Shown: positions 8,512-16,237 of the stretch, piece by piece | Layout: each line of letters opens with the position of its first letter | Numbering within the stretch: position 1 is the first letter of the stretch | DNA from: Dichotomocladium elegans | Taxonomy: Eukaryota > Mucoromycota > Mucoromycetes > Mucorales > Lichtheimiaceae | Assembly: GCA_025716815.1 (NCBI GenBank) | Contig: JAIXMN010000090.1 | Span: forward strand, 1-18,270 | Reading direction: 5' to 3' | Length of the DNA: 18,270 nucleotides | Notes under the pieces: model-generated | Seen by the model: only the letters and a program-made list of their open reading frames with translations | Told to the model about the DNA's origin: nothing | The model's database searches: none | Translations under genes and position numbers: made by a program

Positions 8512-11059
8512 ACCACAGGATCCGCATCTCTGAAGGAGACTAACGCGCCAGGATCATTCCAAGCATTGATCAATGATGTCCTCCGCGAATACCTGGATCA
8601 CTTCGTTGTGGTATACTTAGATGACATCCTTATCTTGAGTGAAAAGCAGGAACAACACGTCCAACACGTCCAACTCGTTCTCAAAAAACTGCGTGATGCT
8701 CAGCTTTACGCCAAGGTTGAAAAGTGCGAATTTGATGTTGCTGAAGTCGAATTCTTAGGTTTTCGTGTCGGACGCATGGGGGTCACGATGGACCCTGCCA
8801 AAGTAACCTGTATTATGGAATGGCCCACCCCGAAAAACGTGCATGACATTCAGGTATTCCTGGGCTTCGCAAATTTTTACCGGCGGTTCATCCATGACTA
8901 CGCCCGTCTCTCAGCGCCCTTGACAGCATTGTTGAAAAAGGATACCGTTTTCAACTGGACATCTACCCACGACAGCGCGTTTGCGGATCTGAAGCACCGA
9001 TTTACCACTGCACCGATCTTGCAGCACTTCGATCTGATGAAGCCAATTTTCGTCGAAACAGACGCATCCGATTTCGCTGTTGCCAGTATACTGAACCAAC
9101 CCGACGATGATTCACGCCTCTGTCCCGTCGCTTTTTACAGTCGGAAACTCAACCCTGCCGAAGTTAATTATGATATCTACGACAAAGAATTGTTGGCTAT
9201 TGTCGACTGTTTTCGCAATTGGCGCCATTATCTTCAAAGGGCACAGCACCAAGTAACAGTGTATACCGACCACAAGAACCTCGAACACTTTCTGTCCAGC
9301 AATACTCGGGTTCTTAATCGCCGCCATGCTCGCTGGTCTATTAAGCTGAGTGAAATCGAGAATTTTACGGTAACATACCGTCCTGCTACAAAAAACTTGA
9401 AGGCCGATGCCCTCTCTCGCCGTCCAGACATGGCCTTCAAGAAGGGGGAGCATAGTGATAAACAGCCAATCAAATCGATTTTCCAAGCAGGTCAAGTGGT
9501 CCTCAGTGCCATTTCAAGCTGCCCCATCGATACCAACCTGATCTCAAGAATCAAAGAAGCCTCTATAGCTGACAATAAATTCCGGCGACTCCTCGATCTG
9601 GTCCAGCACCCATCAGGTATTCCACGCCACCTGCGTAAGAAAATGCAACAATACCGAATCGACAACGACACTGAGCTACTCCTGTTCAACAACCGCATAT
9701 CCATCCCAGACGATGATTCCTTGAAACTTGAGCTCCTACGGAATCACCATGATAGCACAACGGCGGGGCATTTTGGCCAGGCAAAAACTTGCGAGTTACT
9801 CTCTCGGCATTTCCACTGGCACGGGATGCGTAAGTTTGTGAATCGATATGTGTTTAATTGTCGCATTTGTAAGCGTTCGAAACCGTCCCGACAAGCTCCA
9901 CCTGGCCTACTTAACCCTTTGGAAGTCCCGCGACGCCCTTGGTCATCTATCAGTATGGACTTCATCGTTGGGCTTCCACTGTCTCAGGGTTACAACTCAA
10001 TCTGGGTTGTAGTTGATCGGCTGACGAAAATGGCGCACTTCGTACCATGTAGGGACAACATTTCGGCAGAAGACCTTGGCGCGCTTTTTATCAAGAATAT
10101 CTTTCGGCTGCATGGTCTCCCCGACGACATTGTTTCAGATCGTGGATCAGTATTCACATCCCGTTTTTGGCGCTCATTACTCACACTCCTGGATATTAAG
10201 GCCAGTATGTCCACTGCCTTCCACCCCCAAACGGATGGCCAAACTGAGCGCACCAATGCAATCCTCGAGCAATACCTCCGCACTTACCTGAATTATCAGC
10301 AGGACAATTGGGTATCCCTCCATTCCTCTGGCAGAGTTTAGCTACAATAACTCTGTGCAGTCTAGTACAAAGCATACCCCTTTCGAGTCCACTTTCGGTT
10401 TTCACCCGCGGTTTTCCTTGGCGACGAATCCTTCAACAGGAATTTCAGCATCTTCCGAAACCCTTGTTCAGCACTTGAAGGCGTTGCACGAGTCACTCAA
10501 GTCCGAGATATTGCTCGCCCAACAAATGCAGGCCACCTATTATAACGAGCGTCATCGTGCACCATTGGAGTTTCACGTTGGCGATTTCGTTTATCTTTCA
10601 GCCAAAAACATTAAGACTGCCCACCCATCACACAAGCTTGACCATGTACGTCTTGGCCCATTCAAGATCATTTCAGCTGTGGGGACACATGCATATAAAT
10701 TGGATTTGCCGGCCTCCATGCAGGTCCACCCAGTCTTCCACGTTTCTTTACTAACGCCGCGTGATGACCCCAGCCAGCCTGACATTCCTAGTCGTGTGCC
10801 CGCGCCCCTGCCACCAGTGGAAGTGCAAGGACAGGAGCATTACGAAGTAGAAGCAATTCTAGACAGTCGCATTCGTCGTCGTCAGCTGCAGTATCTGGTT
10901 GCGTGGAAAGGATACCCAGACCCATCGGAAAATACCTGGGAACCTGCATCCCACCTTTGGAACGCCGCGGAGTCTGTTCGTGACTTTCATAGCCGTTGTC
11001 CCACCAAACCGGGTCCCACCTCACATCTTTCTCGTCGCTCTCGTAGTACTCGAGCCTAG
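8512..11059 (+). pseudogene. pol: Element A pol, 3' part: RT, RNase H, integrase, chromodomain
   Basis: The first codons after the CACTA element (HRIRISEGD) end in TAA. The next motif in another frame is TNAPGSF, so about 68 nt of RT are missing. RT then continues with the catalytic YLDD (8614-8625) and the thumb. RNase H begins near FVETDASDF (about 9050) and includes TVYTDHKNLEHF. Integrase has the HHCC region (HH...H, CRICKRSK, about 9740-9880) and the core D9958, D10138, E10246, which is exact D,D-35-E spacing. A one-base insertion at about 10318-10324 moves the frame, and PLAEFSYNN onward continues to a GPF module and a chromodomain (EVEAILDSR...YLVAWKGYPDPSENTWEP, about 10844-11000). 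Chromodomains direct integration to heterochromatin in related elements. The stop is TAG at 11057. Confidence 0.92.
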
Positions 11060-11068
11060 GGGAGGAGG
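11058..11068 (+). promoter_or_regulatory. Polypurine tract of element A
   Basis: AGGGGAGGAGG precedes the 3' LTR by three bases (TAA) and overlaps the pol stop codon. It would prime plus-strand DNA synthesis. Confidence 0.85.
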
Positions 11069-11071
11069 TAA

Positions 11072-11490
11072 TGTAATGGTGATCAGTCGTGTATGCAGCC
11101 AAACTCCTATATCGATCGTCAACGAAGTCCACTACCATGACCCTTGATCGGTTTCCCACTAAATCTCCTATATCGATCGTCAGCGAAGCCCATAGCTAGA
11201 CATCCAAATCTCCTTATCGTAATTATTGTCATCAATACTTTCTTCACCATAGTCATACGCACATACCTATATATATAGCCAAAGTAATATCAATAGTAAA
11301 GAGCAATCAGTTATCTTGTTTCTTCGTTTCTATACGATTCCTTCTGGTTCAACTCTTCTCTTGGCCTCTGTGCTTCGGTCCTGTCCTGTCCTGTCCTGTC
11401 TTATTGGTCTTGTCCTGTCTTGTCTTGTCTTGTTGGAAAGCACCTAACACCCTTCTTGTCCTGTCTCAATCCAGCTCCCAAAACATTACA
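11072..11490 (+). repeat. 3' LTR of element A
   Basis: This 419-bp LTR is 99% identical to 33-451 (four substitutions). It is followed directly by element B gag sequence, starting ACCTG. Confidence 0.95.
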
Positions 11491-11694
11491 ACCTGGCACA
11501 ATGGTAATTGAAGTACCGACCGTGGCCGACGCGACCATCTTCGAGGCAAAGAATGTTTTAACTGCGGAGGTCGAGGGCACTTAGCCTGGGAATGCCCAAC
11601 TGAACGCACCGAACCTAGGAATTACTACAAAGGTTACCAGCAGCAGAAGAACCATAGCCAGAGCCACCCAAAAGGCAAAGCGCGGATGGATTGA
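11491..11694 (+). pseudogene. gag: Element B gag C-terminus with zinc knuckle (truncated)
   Basis: This nucleocapsid fragment binds RNA in intact elements. The zinc knuckle CFNCGGRGHLAWEC (11554-11595) has the exact CX2CX4HX4C spacing. An arginine-rich stretch precedes it (DRGRRDHLRGKE). The same frame has TGA at 11509 and ends in TGA at 11692-11694. The protease frame overlaps near this stop in another register, so a programmed shift in the parent element or a later indel are both possible. The 5' side is cut off by the LTR of element A. Confidence 0.8.
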
Positions 11695-12276
11695 AGGGAG
11701 CCCATCCGCGCCCATACACACACCAGCAATCCCTCAACATCTTGAAAACTGAACCTCCCAAGTCGATAGTCCCTAAGAAGCCCCTCATCGACCTCGCCGA
11801 CACGCCAGTACCCGAAATCCAGGAACCATTAAAGGACCTAGAAGCAGACAAGGAGTATTTCAACTCTTTATTATCAATAAATGAGACTGAATTGCCGATG
11901 TATTCTATGCTGTGCAATGGTCGACCAGTAGAGGTCCTTATCGATTCTGGGGCCACCAGTTCCTATATTGCACCCCGTGTCGCTGTTGACTTACCAATAC
12001 AACCTGTGGCCAAGCGAGAGGTAGAAACTGCTGGAGGCCACACTCTAGAGATTACTGCACGAGCAACACTAGACCTAAATGCCGGAGGATATAAGCACAC
12101 AGTGGAGGCATACAGTATATTCTCGATACCAAATTCAATCTGATCCTCGGTCGCGATTGGCTTAAGTTAGTTAACCCCATACCTAATTGGGACCTGGATA
12201 CGTGGCGAATCGATTCAGGGACAGACACCTACACACTACAACCATCGCAGCAGCGCGAAGTCCCTGATCTGGTGTA
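11691..12276 (+). pseudogene. pol: Element B protease region of pol (frameshifted, cut by MITE)
   Basis: This is an aspartic protease of the retropepsin type. The active site is LIDSGATSSYI, with DSG at 11943-11951, and the distal motif NLILGRDWLK lies at about 12135-12164. The two parts are in different frames, so an indel lies at about 12110-12125. The first frame ends at 12143. The second frame stays open through WDLDTWRIDSG to LVY at 12269-12277, where the MITE enters at the TA of the tyrosine codon. The region before DSG (11691-11870) is a low-conservation linker. TTG at 11691 is not a credible start, because the frame is part of a polyprotein. Confidence 0.85.
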
Positions 12277-12641
12277 CAGGATTTTCAAGAAGAACTTTGC
12301 CACAAATTTTAGTTGTTCATATAGACCATCTAGGTTTTTCGTTTTTTTTGCTTCAAATTCGAATACAAATTTTAGTATTTCGTTGCTACCCTTTTGTCAA
12401 ATTAAAAGGCAATAGCAGCAAGAACATTTCAATCAAGGCTATAGATGAGTCTTCCTTCTCCTCTTTTTACACCAGAATAGTTTTGGGAGGCCAACCATTT
12501 ATGTTTCATTCTAATTTCGAAGGAAGAAGAGAAACGAAATACTAAAATTTGTATTCGATTTTGAAGCAAAAAAAAACGAAAAACCTAGACCGTCTATATG
12601 AACAACTAAAATTTGTGGCAAAGTTCTTCTTGAATATCCTG
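12277..12641. mobile_element. Fold-back MITE with ~108-bp inverted repeats, TA target site
   Basis: The 365-bp insertion has arms (12277-12384 and 12533-12641) that are inverted copies about 95% identical. They begin CAGGATTTTCAAG and CAGGATATTCAAG and are flanked by TA (12275-12276 and 12642-12643). Removing it with one TA rejoins L-V-Y to L-I-S-H-Q-Q in one frame, which proves the boundaries. The middle ~148 bp encode nothing. A TA duplication and CAGG ends suggest mobilisation by a Tc1/mariner-type transposase. The palindromic GTAC context also allows a 4-bp duplication. Confidence 0.88.
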
Positions 12642-14391
12642 TACCTCATTTCGCATCAACAAGTCCAACGATTGGAACGTGTCAAACAAGTCGATGACAT
12701 GCTCCTTTGTTACGTGCGACATGGTCCCATCGATATCACGCCAGTCACGGAGGGACGTTTCGGAAAGTTGGTAAGCGAATTCGGTGATGTATTCCAAGAC
12801 AAGCTACCAGGTTTACCCCCGGAACGTGAGGTTGAACATATAATTGACACAGGTGACGCAGCGCCAATCTCACGCCCTCCTTTCAAGATGAGTCCGCTAG
12901 AGTTAGACGAGCTACGGAAACAATTGGGTGAACTACTCGATCTTCGTCTCATCTGCCCTAGTTCATCTCCTTGGGGCGCACCCATGTTATTTGTCTGAAA
13001 AAAGGATGGTAGTATGCGGCTTTGTATAGACTATCGTGCAATTAATAGAGTCACTCGCCGCAATACGCACCCTCTACCACGGATCGATGAATGCCTTGAG
13101 AGACTGGGAGGTGCCAGGTATTTTTCCAGTATCGACTTACGAAGCAGATATCACCAAGTGCGTATTCGAGAGGAAGATGTACCTAAGACGGCCTTCAATA
13201 CCCGCTATGGTTCTTACGAATTCTTGGTACTACCATTTGGGTTAACGAACGCGCCGCCTACCTTTCAGAAGCTAATGAATGCCGTACTGGGAGACTATCT
13301 GGACGATTTTGCTTTGGTTTATTTGGACGATATTCTGATATTCAGCAAGACTGAAGACGAGCATTATCAGCATGTCTGACAAGTGTTGGAACGCCTCCGC
13401 AAGTCGCAGCTCATTGCTAACCTTAAGAAGTGTGACCTGAACAAAACAGAACTCGAATTCGTAGGCTTCCAAGTATCTGCAAAAGGGATCCGGCCATCAA
13501 AGAAAAAGGTGCAAGCGATTCTGGATTGGCCACAGCCAACGAATGTACAGGAAGTACGCCAGTTCATTGGTCTCGGGTCGCACTATCGACGATTCATTCG
13601 CGACTTTGCAGCGATCGCCACACCTTTGACCGACTTGACAAAGGGAGTGGGTGCAAAGAAAAGGAAAATTACCTGGACCCCCGACTGCCAACATGTGTTT
13701 GAGGAAATCAAAGCCCGAATGTGTAATGCACCGATTCTATCACCTCCCAATCTGGAACTGCCGTTTGTGATCGAAACAGATGCTTCCGATTTTGGTGTAG
13801 GTGCTGTGCTGCTACAAGAAGGCGACAATGGACAAATGCACCCTATAGCATTCGAATCTAAGAAGCTATCGACCACCGAACGGAATTATCCCGCGCAGGA
13901 ACGCGAACTCCTGGCCATTCTTCACGCCCTCCAAGCCTGGCGCTGTTTCATCGAAGGACGACGATACATAGTGTACACCGACCATCACCCACTAAAATAT
14001 TTTCGTTCCCAAGTCAAGCCAACACCAAGATTAACTAGGTGGATCTATGAGATGGAGTTGTATGACCCAGACATTCACTATAAGCTGGGAAAAGACAACC
14101 ACGTACCCGATCTTTTATCCAGACGCGACGGTGCTGCATGCCTAACTACCGAAATTGACCTCGAACCTGAATATCTATATGCAGTTCGCTCGATACAAGA
14201 ATCTGACTGGCCGAAATTCTATGCCTTACCTGAAACTCAGTGGCCACGAATTTACAAGGACTTACTGGAGAAACACAGGGACAAGTTCACTAGTAATAAC
14301 GGTCAGGTATTTAGGAAGATAAAGCTTGGCCAGGAACTACAGGAAGTCAGATACGTCCTTTTTGCACGACGCGCCGACTTGGTGCAGCAAA
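12642..14391 (+). pseudogene. pol: Element B reverse transcriptase and RNase H (two in-frame TGA stops)
   Basis: RT/RNase H copies element RNA into DNA. From the MITE edge one frame runs to about 14391 with only two stops, TGA 12996 and TGA 13377. RT motifs in order are [29 protein letters not shown] (first catalytic aspartate), [12 protein letters not shown] and YLDD (13320-13331). The thumb, GSHYRRFIRDFAAIATPLTDL, follows. RNase H includes VIETDASDFGVGAV (about 13769) and YTDHHPLKYF, ending near PDLLSRRDG. Both stops fit CGA to TGA changes at expected arginine positions. A one-base insertion (extra A at about 14389-14391) then ends the frame before the integrase zinc region. Confidence 0.92.
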
Positions 14392-15611
14392 TTCCACTGA
14401 TCCTTCGGGCACGCCAGCAACATTATGATGTACGACCTGATGCGAAAGAGATGGTGATGGCCGGGCATGCGTGCAGATATCCAGGAATGGGTAGCAACTT
14501 GCCCCCAGTGCCAATTAGCGTCCAATGCAGGCAGAAACGTTCATCACGCGCCAATGAAGCCCTTGGAAATACCACCCGCTTTCTCGCGCTGGCATCTTGA
14601 CTTTATCGGTGAACTCCCAACCACGGCTCAGGGCAACCATTGGCTCCTGGTTGCTGTAGACTCTATGACAAATTGGACTATCGCCTGGGCGGTCCGTGAA
14701 GCTACTGGAGAAACTATTGCCAACTTTTTATATGAAGAAATTGTGCTACGTTTCGGTTGCCTTGCTGAGATTGTTACTGATCGCGGATCCAACTTCATGT
14801 CCAAGGTTCTCACCAACTACCTTGGTCGCCTCAAGGTCAATCATGCTCTAACTTCGGCCTATCACCCATGCACCAATGGCAAAGCTGAACGCACCAATGG
14901 CATCCTCAAACAAATGCTACGAAAGTACGTCGATGGTAATATTTACCACTGGGACAAGTTCGTCAAACCGGCTGTATTTGCCTGCCAAATTCGAAAACAT
15001 CAGATGACGGGATTCAGTCCATTCTTCCTGGTCTACGGCCAAGAGCCCAAACTTCAAGGTGATTTTCTGCGCCCCTTCCTCGACGTTACCACATCGCAAA
15101 CTGCACCCTCAGACCCTGCCCTGAATCGCATTCCTGAGGTTCGACGGCTACATAAAGCATGACAACTGGCAGCACAGCGTCTGAACAATAACGCGACGAA
15201 GGATAAGGCTCGCTGGGATTTATTTATAAGGCCCAGAAGTTCACTATCAGAGACCACATACTCTTGTGCCATGAAAACAAGTTGAGCCTCGAATGCAATT
15301 GGCAGGGACCATACCACGTAATTGGCTTGAACCCCTCCACCGATATCTATAAGCTAATAGACTTAAAAGGCGTCGAATACTCTTCCTGGGTTCACACAGA
15401 TTGGCTTCGTCCAGTACATGTGGGCTCCCACATAGACAGCACTCCATGGTACAATCCAGCTAGTTCCCATGCCAATGAACGACGGCACCTCGAAGTAGCA
15501 GCTGCCGCCACTGCTCACATGACTGGGTTGTCCAGGGACGTCCAACACTCTGGGGTGGGGGTGTTGTCGCATACAAATACGCCATCCAATCAGAAAGGTT
15601 CATTGTCATAA
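14392..15611 (+). pseudogene. pol: Element B integrase (stops and frameshift)
   Basis: The HHCC zinc region starts FH-stop-SFGHA (TGA 14398) and continues through KRW-stop-WPGMRAD (TGA 14455, where element C has Trp) to CPQCQLA. The catalytic core has D14599 (WHLDFIGELP), D14779 (TDRGSNF) and E14887 (AERTNG), which is exact D,D-35-E spacing. A third TGA lies at 15160, where element C has Arg. At about 15220-15235 an indel shifts the frame into the C-terminal GPY/F module (HENKLSLECNWQGPYHV) and the tail SWVHTDWLRPVHV. The last frame crosses the polypurine tract and stops 47 bases inside the 3' LTR. Confidence 0.9.
15552..15561 (+). promoter_or_regulatory. Polypurine tract of element B
   Basis: GGGGTGGGGG lies three bases (TGT) before the 3' LTR. 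The one T interrupts the tract. It lies inside the end of pol. Confidence 0.75.
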
Positions 15612-15899
15612 CCAAAAAAAAGGGGAATTATTCAAGAGCACCCGATTCGGACTGCATGTATTACTTACGGTGCATTGATTGATTCACTGCGTTTATTACT
15701 TCCGTGCATTGATTAATCCACGGCAATTATTGCTACAGCTACATATATTAATTTCCAAACGATTACGATTAACCTCAACATCCCCATCAATGCATTCTAG
15801 AATCTAGTATAAATACCCTCAATCCAACTATAATAAAAATCATCACTACTCAACTCGTCCCTACACTGGCCAAGGTTCATCCGCCAAAAATAGCCGACA
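15565..15899 (+). repeat. 3' LTR of element B
   Basis: The 335-bp LTR starts TGTCG and ends CGACA, a perfect 5-bp terminal inverted repeat. It contains TATAAATA at 15808-15815 (promoter) and AATAAA at about 15832. A ~27-bp direct repeat (15660-15687 and 15695-15721) shares ATTACTT and GTGCATTGATT. Its last 25 bases (TCCGCCAA...CGACA) resemble the end of LTR C. The 5' LTR is not in the window, so the boundaries rest on the termini and the PPT. Confidence 0.8.
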
Positions 15900-15942
15900 G
15901 TCTTTCCGTATTCAAGTAAAAACAAACGCGACAGCTACAGTG
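15900..15942. other. 43-bp spacer between the 3' LTRs of elements B and C
   Basis: This short sequence belongs to neither LTR. It may be original genomic sequence or the remnant of another element. It starts GTCTT (expected target duplication of B) and ends CAGTG (expected duplication of C). Neither can be checked, because the other ends lie outside the window. Confidence 0.6.
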
Positions 15943-16237
15943 TGTCGTGTAATTGGCGGATCAGACCGTAGCCAGGAACAGACAAGTAGAAGATATGATA
16001 AGATGCCCCTTTTATTGTTTGTAACGGAGGGGAGTATTTATATGTTTTTCTAGCTGTTGTGGTGATGCCAAATATAAGGCAATGGTTACGTGGCATGTTG
16101 AGGGATGACTACGTGTTCAATGGAGAGGAGACTACGTGTTGGCGGCGACGTGGGTTAATGAGAGGCGACTACGTGTTCGAACGGCAACAATGGTGTGGTT
16201 ACTAAAAAGGGAAATCCCGCCGAGTCCGACTACGACA
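15943..16237 (-). repeat. 3' LTR of element C
   Basis: The 295-bp LTR, read on the - strand, starts TGTCG and ends CGACA. It has TATAAATA at 16042-16035. GACTACGTGTT occurs three times on the + strand (16107, 16130, 16167), on the U3 side of the TATA box, a possible repeated regulatory word. It follows the PPT by three bases. Confidence 0.82.

Larger units (their letters stand above)
33..11490 (+). mobile_element. Element A: Ty3/gypsy chromovirus (LTR retrotransposon), defective, interrupted by a CACTA transposon
   Basis: Two 419-bp LTRs beginning TGTAATGG and ending CATTACA bound the element. Between them lie a primer-binding site, gag, aspartic protease, RT, RNase H, integrase with D,D-35-E, a chromodomain and a polypurine tract. 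The order PR-RT-RH-INT with a C-terminal chromodomain marks a chromovirus of the fungal Tf1/sushi kind. Without the CACTA insertion the element would be about 5.6 kb, a normal size. Frames change in the gag zinc knuckle, the gag-PR linker, PR, RT (deletion) and INT, so this copy cannot make a complete polyprotein. No matching 5-bp target duplication is seen (TTAAT left, ACCTG right). Confidence 0.95.
11491..15899 (+). mobile_element. Element B: 3' part of a second Ty3/gypsy retrotransposon, decayed
   Basis: The order is gag zinc knuckle, protease, RT, RNase H, integrase with GPY/F module, polypurine tract and 3' LTR. There is no chromodomain. Its 5' part is missing, because element A abuts it within gag. 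In-frame TGA codons and single-base indels break it, and a MITE splits the PR-RT linker. Its RNase H-integrase is clearly related to that of element C (roughly three quarters of residues alike by eye). Confidence 0.92.

Noticed and set aside
10355..11059. Separate chromodomain gene starting at 10355
   Set aside because: It is the continuation of the integrase after a one-base insertion. Reading from 10322 restores the PLAEFSYNN motif, so there is no independent start.
12297..12545. 82-codon frame inside the MITE
   Set aside because: It starts in one inverted arm and ends in the other, and the element has no coding signal.
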